Both the position numbers and the translations under genes were made by a program. From NCBI GenBank assembly GCA_031841125.1, contig CM063112.1, positions 29,538,603-29,602,602 on the forward strand: 64,000 bases of DNA. The letters run 5' to 3'. This document shows positions 11,583 through 22,965 of this stretch, in pieces. Every line of letters begins with the position of its first letter. Position 1 is the stretch's first letter. This DNA comes from Acanthococcus lagerstroemiae. Lineage: Eukaryota; Arthropoda; Insecta; Hemiptera; Eriococcidae. A model generated the notes under the pieces. The model made no database searches. It was not told the DNA's origin and saw only the letters and a program-made list of their open reading frames with translations.

Positions 11583-12276
11583 GTCGCGCCTAAAAATTCG
11601 GAAATTTTTTCTAGCCCATGTCTTTTGACAATCTACCCTAGTGTGAAGAGCTGTTATACCTCATTCTAACATTGAAAGAAGAATAAAATCAGTTGATCAA
11701 ATCATATTCATTTATTAGAAAAATTATTATAAAAAGCAATTAATTTTTATAATAATAAATTTTGGTCAAGATAGAAACCACAAATCTGAATGAAGACGGG
11801 CCTTGCGAATTGAATTTTGAAAAATTAGCAGCGCTAAAGTAAAGCAAATGCTATTTTTTTTCTCTTTTTCAGGGTGCTGGTGAAGAATCTAAACCGTGTG
11901 TATTTTTTCGACTTTCTAAGACAGAAATATTGAAAATTACAGAAATATGTGCTAAAAATCAGAAAACTGAGGAAATATGCGCTAAAGAACCGTTGACTTC
12001 AGTTGGAAGATATCAGCGCCGCTCACTTGAAGAATTTCGAAAAATTGGACTCTTCTCAAGATATTTCTATCTATGGTGAAAGGAACTCAAACATTTTTTC
12101 GCCATTGTCGCTCGAAAATTCAGAGGTTTCTCAATTGGGAAAATTTTGATTTCTCCCCCTTCCTCTACTAATTTTTTTCCAGCATGCACCTGATTGTAAA
12201 GGGGGCTCGGCGCTGGAAATAACTGAATCAGTTAGGTCTGACACTATACCATTTTTTCTCTCAACAAGAACTTGAA
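11583..12276. other. No gene recognised
   Basis: AT-rich DNA flanking the large inverted repeat. No supported feature apart from the AAATATGCGCTAA-type words near 11946-11990 that echo those near 9434-9466. Confidence 0.5.
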
Positions 12277-12471
12277 CTACCACTCAGGCCCGGCGCTAGA
12301 CACGGGCAAAGCGGATCCTTGCCCGGGGCGCCCAATTTGTAGGGGCGGCATTTTATGGTCAATGGTTTATCGCGAAGGTGTGATTGGTGCCTCGTTTCTA
12401 TTACCAGGGGCGGCAAATGTTCCTCCATTGTCCGGGGCGACAAAATCTCTAGCGGCGGGCCTGCTACCACT
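12277..12471. mobile_element. hAT-type MITE with 8 bp target duplication
   Basis: The element 12285-12463 begins CAGGCCCGGCGCTAGA and ends with the inverted form (TCTAGCGGCGGGCCTG). It is flanked by an exact 8 bp duplication, CTACCACT, at 12277-12284 and 12464-12471. An 8 bp duplication with CAG-starting termini is the signature of hAT transposons. The 179 bp interior is GC-rich, non-coding, and contains several GGGGCGGCA-like words. A partial inverted copy is at 38616-38775 and a more distant relative at 19086-19340. Confidence 0.85.
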
Positions 12472-13599
12472 AGAACTCTAATTTTAATGTTGGGTTAAAT
12501 TACTTCCAGAACAGAATTCGGGGTTTCCAAGAAGGGTGAACATTTTTGGGATTTGACTTTCTGTTGATGTAATTTTGCTACTTGAGAGCGATTTTGTTAA
12601 TTTTGCCAACTCTGGATAACTTTCTGGGGCTCTCCTCGCTCTTTGACTGCAATTTGGGATCTTAAAACGCAGGGCAAGTAGGCTCCCATACACTAAGTAT
12701 TGTGGAGTGTATCAGGCGAGTTCTGTTCATGGAGAGGTTGACAGCATAGGTGCGTCTTTTCATACCACGATATCGACAAACTAACATTACTAGTCAATGT
12801 TGTTCATAGGCCAACTTCCCTTCTCTGAGACCAGATTCCGGTCCGGGGTTGGGTACTGTTCATGTGGAAGCCTTTCTGTGTTTAATATTCAGACATCGCT
12901 CGCTCTGAAAGGTTCAGATGGTTTAGGTATACCTAAAGCTCACTTCATACGCGGCTTGAGCTATACTTCCAATAGGGTGGCAGTCCGCGGGCCGAAACCA
13001 CGCTCTGCTACCATGTCAGAGTCCTGGGAAAAGCTTCACCCTGCCTCATGTAGCTCAAGTCGGACAGGAACGCAACCAGAACTTTTTTTGGTGGGGGCTA
13101 GAATTGATAAACAATTAAGCAGGGGTGAAAACTCGATTTGGTACCTACCTGATTTAGTGCCTGCCTATTTTCATGAGATAATTTTGAAGAAATTTCGATT
13201 TTTTTGTGAGGGGGGGGGGGGTTATAGCCCTAGTTCCCCCTTGGTTGCGCCCTTGGAGTTGTATGTTATCATTTTAAAGAGTGCGTCAAGCGAGCCGTGT
13301 ACATAAATCTCTCAGAGGATGCGATGTCTAGATACTGATTATTGATAAGGTTTCACCTGAACTGAAACCATCCCCAGAGGGTCTTAATTTTTTAAAACTA
13401 ATATTTCAAATTTACGCAACAAGATTCCGAAGAATTAAAAAATTTGAAAATCTTACACTGCATTGTATACTTGTATTGTGTGGTATAAATCATCAGAATT
13501 AAAACGCGTACACTTTTGTTATGGGATGATACAATGTTCTTTTGAACTTTGTTTGAATACTCTCGAATAAATTTTGTTGCATCCAATTAAATTTCTTTC
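12472..13599. other. No gene recognised; one long chance frame
   Basis: A 169-codon frame on the plus strand at 12797-13306 is the longest non-transposon frame in this part. It has no recognisable domain, contains a homopolymer G-run (13211-13221) and ends in sequence resembling transposon debris. I do not call it a gene. Confidence 0.45.
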
Positions 13600-13900
13600 C
13601 AGGGACATTTCGAAGAATTTTTTCTGGGTGGAGGCAAAAATTGTTATATTCCCGTCTGACTCAACGACTAATTCCCAAGTACCAAAATTTTTTGCATTGG
13701 CTAAAAAGAAAGAAGAAAAAAAAAGAAGACCTCGAAATCTTTTTTGACTTGTTGAATATTCCGAACTTTTGGTCTGACTAATATAATTTCTCAACTCTGA
13801 CAAGAGCTGGGGGAACAAGATGCCCCCGCTCCACCCCTTATTTTTGTTTCTGCTTCCAGTGGGGTAGCTAAAGTGGGCCAAGGGGGCCATGCCCCCATAA
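13600..13900 (-). repeat. Dispersed repeat, inverted copy of the 24430-25435 family
   Basis: Read on the minus strand it contains GGGGGCATCTTGTTCCCCC, GTCAGAGTTGAGAAATT, CAACAAGTCAAAA and CTTGGGAATTAGTCGTTGAG. These follow the same order as GGGGGGCATCTTGCCCCCAA...GAGTTGGG...CAACAAGTCAAAAGG...GAGTTGAGTCAG at 24450-24600. Non-coding repeat, type unknown. Confidence 0.6.
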
Positions 13901-14889
13901 GCATCCTAACTACGCTACTTTTTTTTTCTACAATAAATTTAGGGTAACTCGATAAAAAAGGGCATATTTACAATTTCTTTTTCTTGTCTACCCCCTTTGC
14001 AAAAATCCTGGCTACGCTGCTGCCTGTTCCTTTCCTAAATTTACTTTTTATCAGTTCGTTTTTGTTCCCAAAACAAAGATAATTGAATTGATAGGTATAT
14101 GCGGTAGGTGGGTGATACAGGAGATTCAAATATATCGAGTACCCGTACCCCAACGAGATATTTTCAGTAAATTGGTCACATTGAGCCAATGTAAGCATTA
14201 CAGTTCAATGTAGCAACTTACCGAAGATATCTTATTGGGGTAATCAACGTCCTCGAATATCCTGTAGGTACACTAAGTACAGAAAAAACCTGAAGTCCAG
14301 CCTACCCCGTGAGAAAATCCTGGTTACGTCACTGCAGCTTCAGCCAGTGTCCCATTCCAGAAAAGGCGGACTGGAGCTCTAATTGTGCGGAAAATATCTA
14401 GAAGCAAAGTGAAGAGAAAAACGAACCTTATCTGCACTTATATTTTCTGTTCGGGCGTCGTTTTTTCTTTATGATTTATTCGGTCATATTTGCTGCCAAT
14501 TTCTGTAAGAGAATTGTTGGCAACGTAATTTAGTTAAATATATATCTTTCTCAGAAGAACACCGGCATTAGTTACAGTTATCTAACTTTTAGTAATTATT
14601 GTTATAGCTCTTGCCTTTCATATCAGTTATCGATTTTCTCAATAATATCATTACCTACATTGTGTTTTACGTATCCGGTTGACTACTATCTAAAAATTTC
14701 TTTTAGAAAGCTATTAGTTTGAAGGAGAAGAGTGGTTGGATTCAAAATCGTGGAAAAATTTTATCCGTACCCGTAGTACTGACTCAATCTGATGTAAGTG
14801 GATGTGATAAACAGATTCACCCCGGCGATATACCGAAAACCTCTTGACATCGAGATATTGAGAGGCATCCCACTCTCTTTTCTAATTTT

Positions 14890-15092
14890 CCTCTCAGCCT
14901 GAGCCCTGGAATCCACACCCTTTCGAGCATTACATCAGAGACGTCGGGGAAACTGTTAGGGCTGCCTTAGTCCTCTTCTCGTCTTGCCGAAAAGCCAGCC
15001 TAGGTCGAAATGTAGCGAGCTGCTACGCGGACTCGAACCCAGGACCTCCGGATTCCGAGACCAGCGCGCTATCCTCTCGGCTAACCAGAAAA
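14890..15092 (-). mobile_element. tRNA-derived SINE
   Basis: On the minus strand the sequence starts CTGGTTAGCCGAGAGGATAG and includes GGTTCGAGTCC. The RNA polymerase III A box is TAGCCGAGAGG (15073-15083) and the B box GGTTCGAGTCC (15029-15039), with the spacing of a tRNA. The tRNA-like part is followed by an unrelated body, so it is a SINE head and not a tRNA gene. The 3-prime end is uncertain and may extend a little below 14890. No second copy was seen in the window. Confidence 0.75.
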
Positions 15093-16998
15093 AATATGCA
15101 ATTTGATCAAGGGTACTCGGCAAGACTTTTCAATATCACGTGAGGGAGGATAGGTGAGGCTAGAAAGAACCTTAACTCACCCTACTCGGCTGAAAAAGCT
15201 TATTCTGCCGACAGCCTTTTCGTTGCCTTGAACCACGAACGTGTGTACACCGAATTAGACGACCTCGACATTCAGTCGGCAGTTTTCTGTTCCCTCTGCG
15301 CTCTGCGCCTTCAGTAATGGACCCTGAAAATTGGATACCGTCGTCCTCGCTCCGGAAAAGGAAGAATCTACGACTCGTTGCTCTTAAATGAATTAAAAAC
15401 TGACTATTCGGTATAAAGTGCGAATATTATCAGCGGCGAAATACAATTTCAAATATTCGATTACCGAATTCAGATTGCGTGCGCGGAACCTATGAATACG
15501 AATAGAATCATTTGAATACGAAAGTATACTCTCAGTATTCTGACACTTCCTAATTTCATCTTCCCTGTCGAAAATTCGTTTACCGGAATGATGACTGGAT
15601 GATTCCAGCCACGTAACAAGCAAATAATCACGAGTCGTGGAGATGGATTCTCTTCTCCGTCAATGACGCAGGTACACAGAAAAGTGAAGCCAATAAAACT
15701 GGGAACTTGGAAGTTTGAAATCTTTTTGAATCGTCATATCAACAACCAGGAAAACAAGATTATCTCAAATTTTGTGTTTTACTGGACATTTACCTAGAAA
15801 AACTTTGAAATTCTCTATCTCTTTAAAATGAACAGAACAAAAATGGCAGTAATCGGTAATTCCCTTTTTCCCTGTACCGAGAAATTTGTTGAAATTTAAT
15901 AGGGCGTTGTTCTGAGATTTGTTCCAATCACACGAGTACAGTTTAAAGTAAATTCAGGGGCGCAACAATGGGGGTTCAAGGGTGTCAAGGTACCCGTTCA
16001 ATTTTTGTGATGGACATTCCCAGCAAAGGATAATGTTTTTATTTAAAATGTGTAATTCCTTCCCCCCCCCCCCCTATTAAACACTGATGGGTACATGCTC
16101 TGAACACCCATTCACAGTATAAGGTTGCTGCGTCCATGAGTAAATCGAATCTTGATTGCGATAAGACAGAAAACTTATTTCCCCTTCAGCCTTTACTGTA
16201 ACAAAATTGAATCTATCTTACACTGGCGTAAACATGAAAATATTTAGAATATTCGTTTAGGTTTTTTTTGTTTTTTTTTCAGTTTTTCTTCTTCTTCTTC
16301 TTCTTCTTTCTTCATGATTATATAATTCTTACCTAACTTTATATGAAAAAGCAGAAATACAAACGTTGACTACTTCGTTCAGAATGTTCAATATCACGCT
16401 TTACTTAAATTTTATAGATGGAAGTAATAAAATGTTGATTACTATCTCATTGAAGAGTATCTAAGTGGTAGAAGTAGTGAGAACTAAAACACTGAAAACT
16501 TTGAAAAGCACTTCACTTTGAAAAAATCACATTTTCGCCTATACCTGAAAGTCAAACATATTTTATCAATTGCATAATATACAAGAATGAATTTCAAAAA
16601 TTTTTCAATTTATTTATAGTCATTAAGGCATAGCTTGGCCATTCTCTTACAAACAGCTACCTCTCAGACCTTCTTTATTCCACAGTTCATGACTAAGTGT
16701 ATGCTTGTGACCTCCATGAAAATATTTCCATCTTCATCATAAAGAGTAAATAATTTTCTACTATGTGGGAACTGAATGTCGCCAAATTCGTTTTAGAAGT
16801 TATTTTACCTGTATACTGATTGACTAGAGAAATGAGCAATGATCATTCGTTTGTCTAATGTTGTTGTAATTTCGGAAATAATTTATAATGAAGAATTCAG
16901 AACAAGGATATTAAATTTTATAAATCTGAATCTTAAAACAGCACCGACATAAATTCATTTTATTGCAATTAATTCGACATCTAATATTTTATATAAAC
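15093..16998. other. No gene recognised; simple repeats
   Basis: Holds a C-run at about 16063-16075 and a (TTC)n microsatellite at about 16287-16312. A short open segment near 15195-15320 has no recognisable similarity. Otherwise AT-rich DNA with no feature seen. Confidence 0.5.
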
Positions 16999-17257
16999 AT
17001 GGGTGAAACTATAGGGGGGGGGGGGGTTTGAAACATCCCAATAATTTGGCAATCGGCAAATTTTGAAACTGTTTAGTTGAATTTTTCATTTTTTGTGCAT
17101 GTTTGTTTGTTTACCTATTTTTCATTTTTCCAATTAAAAAATCGGGAAATTTTTAATTTGAAAAAATTATGTCCGCGAATATTTAGTTTTCAAAAAATAT
17201 TTGTCAGCAAATTTTTCTTCTCCACCTTCCCAAACTAAAAGTCAAGTTTCGTTTCTA
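16999..17257. mobile_element. MITE, family with GAAACT/AGTTTC termini, copy 1
   Basis: It aligns with 17918-18184: GGGTGAAACTAT at the left, then AATAATTTGGCAATCGGCAA, CAAAAAATATTTGTC and AAAGTCAAGTTTCG at the right in the same order. The ends are more diverged than in copy 2, and a G-run has expanded near the left end (17014-17026). Non-coding. Confidence 0.65.
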
Positions 17258-17917
17258 AAAATGGAGTACCCTGGACTCCTGTCAGAGACTAGTCAGTCAA
17301 AAGCCGAAGGTAGGTTTCAAGCTGAGTATCGAACGTTATCTGAACGGTTGAAACAAAGCTGAAATATGGAAGAAATTTCGAAAATCTGAAAGTCGGTAGC
17401 AGACGTGGAATTTCGAATTTCAATGACTATTCCGTTTTTACTCGATTCTCTGTTTGGCATAGAGCTTAAAATTTGAGAAAGTTGAACATGTTATTAAAAT
17501 TTAAAAGTTGAAGGCAGAAGACCTATTTTCCAATGTCACAAGCTGAATCCGATAGCAAATTTTTTTTCTTGTTTAATGTACGGGCTTTATTTACTCTGGA
17601 ATAAAAGTCAAAACTCCATGTGTTTTTCCCATAAGAGCGAAAGGGGGCTTGTGGCACGGACTTCCCTAATCCGATCGCCCTGAAACTTTGTAGGTTTTTT
17701 TATTGATTGGTTTTATTGGAACCAATTTTGGAGACGAATCAGAGGAAATTGAGAGAAAAAGATCACCAAGAGTAAATAACGACCACCTTAATGTGTAAAG
17801 AAAGTTGTGTGTTCCTCTCAAGTATTCCTAACCTCTTTCCAGCTTACCCTCCCAGGCTAGGGTATACTCATGTGCGCAAATGTGAGTGCTTGGGGGATAA
17901 GGTTCCAATCTGTATTT

Positions 17918-18184
17918 GCAGGGACGAAACTATGGGGTCCACAATAATTCGGCAGTCGGCAAATTCTGAAACTCTTCGTTGGCATTTTTCATTTTCTAAT
18001 AACTTTTTTTTTTTAATTTTTTTAAAAATTTTTTTTTTAAATTAAAAAATATTTTGATTACGAAATCGGCAAATCTTCAAATTTAAAAAAAATTTATCGG
18101 AGAATTTTTAGCTTTCAAAAAATATTTGTCGGCAAATTTTCCTTCTCCCCCCTCCCCAAACTGAAAGTCAAGTTTCGTCTCTGC
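17918..18184. mobile_element. MITE, family with GAAACT/AGTTTC termini, copy 2
   Basis: Terminal inverted repeats of 14 bases, GCAGGGACGAAACT at 17918 and AGTTTCGTCTCTGC at 18171-18184, differ at one position. The 267 bp interior has no coding capacity and matches the copy at 16999-17257 over most of its length. The superfamily is undetermined because no clear target duplication is seen. Confidence 0.75.
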
Positions 18185-18229
18185 ATATAAATAAGGCGAT
18201 TCTTAAGAATGTTGTCTGGCCTCTTTCTC

Positions 18230-18650
18230 AGTGCCGAAGTTTCTAATTTGGGGTCAAACTGGTACCTAACACGAATTTAGTGAATTTGAAAAACTACAAT
18301 TTGATATGGAAGTAATACTTATATTTCTCAAAAATTTTGTACTCCTCTTCAGTAACACAGATTTCAATTTATTGTCAAACTGACACTAAAAAGTAATCCG
18401 GTGATCATTGAAAAGAGGATTTTCTCCCAAAATTCTGTCCTTCCCTCTCACCCCCTTACGTCTATTTATAACTTGGAGTCAAACTGATACCAAAAATGAA
18501 TGCAGCGACATAAAAAATCTATTATTCAACATGCGCATTGCATTTCTCAATAATTTTGTCACCCCCTGGTGCAAAATTTTCAACTTTGGATCAAATTAAT
18601 AGGAAAAATGGATTCGGTGATTTGTATAAGCCACGAGAGTTGGTATGTGA
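18230..18650. repeat. Degenerate tandem repeat, unit about 120 bp
   Basis: Three consecutive diverged units each contain, in order, GGGGTCAAACTGGTACC-like, AATGAATTC-like, a TTCTCAAAAATTTTGT-like word and a pyrimidine-rich CCCC stretch (units near 18245, 18365 and 18480). The same unit appears inverted at 24700-25000. Open frames inside it are repeat sequence. Confidence 0.6.
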
Positions 18651-19077
18651 ATTTTATTAATTGTCCTTAGGAAAGCTCACGAAGTTCAACTAGCAAAATG
18701 CTTCCGGAAGCCAAAAAAACACAACATGGTATGTAAGGGGTAGGGGTACTGGAGATGAAAAAATTATCAGGGATACATACGTAAGGGTTTTGGGGAATAT
18801 GGGTCAACGGGTAAATATGATCCCTTCTGTTAGTTAAACTCGATGGCACCAGAAAGTATAGAAAATTCTACGTTTGTGTTAAAACGAATGGTGGTATCTA
18901 GAGTTAATTTGAACCTCCTTTTAGGGCATTTTAGAGTAGATACGAAATACTTACAATATCTGTCATGTGGGGAATCTAAAATGCTTCAATTTCTTGCATA
19001 TATTCTACGTTTGAGACCAAATAGGATAGTTATAAGCTTAATTCCGAATTTGGCCCTCACTTTTTCCGCAATTGTGG

Positions 19078-19348
19078 ACCCAGGGCAGTGCCGGATTAAG
19101 TTCTTAGCAGCCCTAGGCCAAAAGTTTCTTGCCGCCCTTATGTTCCACAAATAAATTAAATTTAAAAAAAATAATAATAATAAATAATAATAATAATAAT
19201 AATAATAGTAGTAGTAGTAAATAAACACATAAAAAAATTTACCAATGCATCATTATCTACATTTTCAAAAAAATTTCCGCCCTGTAAAATTTGCCGCTAG
19301 AAGTCACAGCTTTGTTGGGTGCCGAGGAAATACGGCGCTGATCCAGGG
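19078..19348. mobile_element. hAT-type MITE with imperfect 8 bp target duplication
   Basis: The element 19086-19340 begins CAGTGCCGGATTAAG and ends, inverted, with CAGCGCCGTATTT. The flanks ACCCAGGG (19078-19085) and ATCCAGGG (19341-19348) are a 7-of-8 target duplication, the length expected for hAT elements. The interior holds GCAGCCCTA/GCCGCCCTT words and a TAA/TAG microsatellite (about 19165-19222). No coding capacity. Confidence 0.7.
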
Positions 19349-19420
19349 CGTCTGATGAAGAGGCTCTAACGTTAAAATTGATCCTCATGTCCTCCAGACC
19401 AACATACCAAATGCCAGTAA
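19349..19420 (-). repeat. Dispersed repeat shared with 22425-22490
   Basis: On the minus strand it reads GGACATGAGGATCAATTTT...GTTAGAGCCTCTTCATCAGAC, matching GGACATGAGGATTAAGTTTC...GTTAGAGCCTCTCCGTCAGAC on the plus strand at 22431-22475. Fragment of an unidentified repeat, cut at one side by the hAT MITE. Confidence 0.6.
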
Positions 19421-19889
19421 ATAAAAATTGGTGCACTTATGAAACTTGGCAGGAATGTTCCCTACCATTCCTGATGAAATCCTTAGAAGTCCTCTACTAT
19501 CCGAAGTGGGCCAACGGCCTCACAGGTGACAAGGGGAGCGAATTTGGTTTTTGACCAATATGTGGTTTCGTATGGGTCACACAGGAAACATTCTTGCTAC
19601 AAAATTCGAGATAAAATTTCCTACAAAAAAGTATAGGTCGTTAAATTTTATCGTAGAATTAATAAATCTATTTGTGTCAATAATCAACATCGTCGTTATC
19701 TATGATGTCCTAAAATTACCCAAAAATATTTCTGTTTCCCATATTCTGTGTTTTATCGCGTCCGCACACTGAAAATAGATATGTATTATTATTTTTACCA
19801 ACTTACAGTACTTTGTACTTGAATTAAAACTAATTTTCCTGGCTTCGGGGCCCTACATGCAATATTTGATGAAATCATAGAACAAATTT

Positions 19890-20720
19890 ACCTAAAAGTC
19901 CCCTATTTTCCCCTTCGATTCTCCACGTGAAGTCGGTATTGCCTTCTCGCAAAAGTGAAATTTCAGTTTTAGAGACTGAAATCCGTATCTGATCACAAAT
20001 CTACGATAGTTTTCGAAATCAACGACCAGAAAACTTTTTATACGAAATTTTGAAGCCAAGTCATGGTCGTCAATTTGAAACATAAAATTTTTGTTTTCGG
20101 TTATAAACTGGAGACAGATCAAACATCTCCAACTGATAGGATATTCGGGTTCAGCAAAAGTAAAAGGAAAAAATTTCAATAGGCTATTCGATATACCTTT
20201 TTTAAAAATAAGAAATTTTGTGGACTTTTGTCCTCTGTTTACTGGACTAGTATGAATCTTGAGATCATCCAAAAACAGGGTTTTAGCTATTCAAGATCCT
20301 GTACGGTTTTTTCCTCAGCTGCTTGCATTAAAAAAAGTTCAAACCGCGAATGTGATACCCATATTTACCATATCAACATTTCCGGCTTTCCTCCCTCTCA
20401 ATTCCCCAGATCCCTTAATTTTCATGTAATGGTGAAATCATCTTCAAAGATAAGTTCAACGAACTTTCGAGCTTTTCGCTTTTCAGCCCCCTTCTCCCCT
20501 ATCAGATTACCCAATGTACATAAGAAAAAATTATAACGGAAAACGAATTTAGCGACCTTTCAAACCTCTGAAATGACAACCATCATAGTGCTTATCAGTT
20601 TTTCTGCCTTTGAGCCCCCTCTCCCTCACCCCGATACCCAATTCATAAAGTAAGGTACAATTATTATTAAAAATGAGTTCAACAAACTTGCAGCCCTATG
20701 AAACGATATTTACATTGAAT
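19890..20720. repeat. Degenerate AT-rich repeat with C-rich words
   Basis: Diverged sequence related on the opposite strand to 47550-47700; for example GAAATCAACGACC here is GGTCGTTGATTTC-like there. Further units with GAACTTTCGAGC and CCCCCTTCTCCCC continue to about 20700 in the style of the 18230-18650 repeat. Boundaries are approximate and no gene is seen. Confidence 0.45.
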
Positions 20721-20843
20721 TTTATGGTATTTTGACTCTTGCCCCGTGGTCAGATGCCACTGTTTTCATCTTGTTTGAGCCTGCATACAAGTACAGGGTG
20801 TCCTAAAAATTATTTTATTACTAGTTACAAGAATATTCATTGC

Positions 20844-21036
20844 CTACAATACTGATACACAATCTTCAAATTCCGAATCCTTATTCATACAGGGGTACTC
20901 CCTTGTATTTAAACAGGAGCGCTCCTGACACGAGGAGTACTCAGTCATGTACTTGAGGCCAGCTTTTCGGCAGCCACATGCCACCCATCCCCTGTCGTGC
21001 ACGTATAAAATATCAGTTTTAGTAATTTCGGCGAAG
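20844..21036 (-). CDS. Possible terminal exon of a cysteine-rich protein
   Basis: On the minus strand a good splice acceptor (TGCTTGCCTTTCAG) ends at 21037. It opens a frame of about 63 codons that stops at 20844-20846, and an AATAAA signal follows 25 bases later (20814-20819). Key residues are DRGWVACGC, then single Cys in YSSC, RSC, YPC and EDC: six Cys in about 40 residues with spacing C-x-C-x12-C-x4-C-x6-C-x9-C. I do not recognise the family; a small secreted protein is possible. No upstream exon was located and the sequence is not visibly repetitive. It may still be chance. Confidence 0.3.
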
Positions 21037-21129
21037 CTGAAAGGCAAGCACTTGTTACAAGCTCTAGCCCCCACCAGTTCTGACAAACTAAACTTTACCT
21101 GCACGTGTAATGTTCCTTATCTATTGTAA

Positions 21130-22424
21130 GAAATGATGTTCAGAATTTCAGCATCTGATTAGAATTTCATCCAGTAGGTGTTTCAGAGAATAAGGAAAGG
21201 GGCAACGGTTGAAAAACCGGTGTTCGGTCAAAATGTCAAAACTTGTTGAGCTTTTTTTAGAAGCCGGAATAACCACATTTCCTCCAAAATTACCTCTCAG
21301 TTTCAGGCCGACAGAGGGAGGAACATGGCCCTGTGGCCCCTTGGATCACACTGATATCATAACACTGACATGTGTGCAGCACTGCACACACAAGGCAGGC
21401 AATTACGAACGGCTGTGTGGGCTGCAGAACGTGTTTTGGATGATTTTCAATTTAATTTAATTTATGGATTCAGCTGAAGTTAAAATAAAGTTAGAAACCT
21501 CATTTGCCGAAATATTTGGCGACCCTGCCAGATTGATAGCATTTCTAGTTTATCAGTGGTTTTCAAATTTTTGATTATCAGCTGATTATCAGTCAATCAA
21601 CTTCACGCTTTTACCGGTGTATTTTCGCAGTATTATATTATTACGATGGTGAAAAAATATTATTGAAAAATGAGTCATGAAAATGAAGTAGTGCGAGATA
21701 GTGAGAACCTCTGAAGTACTTGTATTCCCTTTCCGAAGATTCTGACGGCGATTCACTTGATTCAAGACGAAGAAGAAATATATGTATGTGTACATAAGTA
21801 AATTCTCCTAGAAAGAAACTTATTATAATCTCCTCAAAAGAGGCACCAGATTAAATTCTACGATAATCCTGCTGTACGAGGAAGGTGAGCCTTGTGCTAT
21901 AGCCGTATTTCCGTCAGCCAGGGTCGCAATATAGCTATGAAATCCCGTTCATTCATTCGCACTGTTCTGCTTGTCCCTCAAAACTTATGTGTGTGGAGTG
22001 CTTCAAACAGAAGCATTACAGCCCATTGCGAGTCAAAGAAATTGATACCTACTGAACGTTGTCTAACTCATTGTCTTACTCAACTTTTTGTCGTTTCTTT
22101 ACATTATTCGTTCTTATATGATAAGTCTGTATAAATTCCTAACGCAACACATCTTCTACAGCTGACCAACGATTTTTCCTAATTTTTCTTCACGGTTCTT
22201 ACAACATTTTATCGATTTCCGTAAACTAATCAAATAACGTATTATACTGGTGAAATGTCACTTTTTTCTTTCCTTGAGCCGTGTGTCATGCTACACACAG
22301 CTCTTTGTGGGGTGAAAAAAGGGAGGAAATGACCAAAAGTGATCTAGATAGACTCTGTGGACACTTCAGAACATGTTTCCATCAAAAAAACTTCCTGGCG
22401 TGAGTGGAAGTCAGACTCAAAACA
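21130..22424. other. No gene recognised
   Basis: Open frames of up to 83 codons (for example 21209-21460 plus) match nothing known to me. No RNA gene or clear element boundary seen. Confidence 0.45.
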
Positions 22425-22490
22425 ATGAAGGACATGAGGATTAAGTTTCAGGTTAGAGCCTCTCCGTCAGACAACCCCGGGTCCATAACT
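22425..22490 (+). repeat. Dispersed repeat shared with 19349-19420
   Basis: The plus strand shows GGACATGAGGATTAAGTTTC followed by GTTAGAGCCTCTCCGTCAGAC, the counterpart of the inverted copy beside the hAT MITE near 19350. Identity unknown. Confidence 0.6.
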
Positions 22491-22965
22491 GAGGCCTGCC
22501 AAGGATTTATTCTTAGATTTAAGGTATTTATAAGTTTTATGAGAATTAAAAAGATTTTCGAAATTTTAAAGGATTTTTGAGGATTTTTGAAGGCTGAAAA
22601 TGCTCAGAAAATATGATTCCCTATAGGATTTTATATGTTGATGGAGTATAAGTAATATAAGCAAAAAATAAAATAATGACTCGTGACCATGAAGAGCTAA
22701 ATCATACGGATTGGCTTTACGCAATAAGCACCACTGAACTGAATTGTGAACTGAACTGGAAATGAGAAGAGAAGACAAAACAAGTAGTAACCTCATTCCT
22801 CGAGGAGGATCGGCAAAAAAAGCACGCATCTTGACTCTCGACAAGAAATAATGAAAAAAAAAAATCCGTGGAATAATCAATAAATAATTCAACTTGATCC
22901 TACCCTGATAAAAAAAATTTCCATGGAAATTTCTATTAAATACTGAAGTTGACTGGAAGAAATAA

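Noticed and set aside
12797..13306. 169-codon plus-strand frame
   Set aside because: No recognisable domain, crosses a G-run and overlaps sequence like transposon debris; no splice or codon evidence.
15020..15092. tRNA gene on the minus strand
   Set aside because: A and B boxes are present, but the sequence continues into a SINE body and no 3-prime acceptor strand pairs with the start.
19160..19225. Tyrosine-repeat protein on the minus strand
   Set aside because: It is a TAA/TAG microsatellite inside a MITE.
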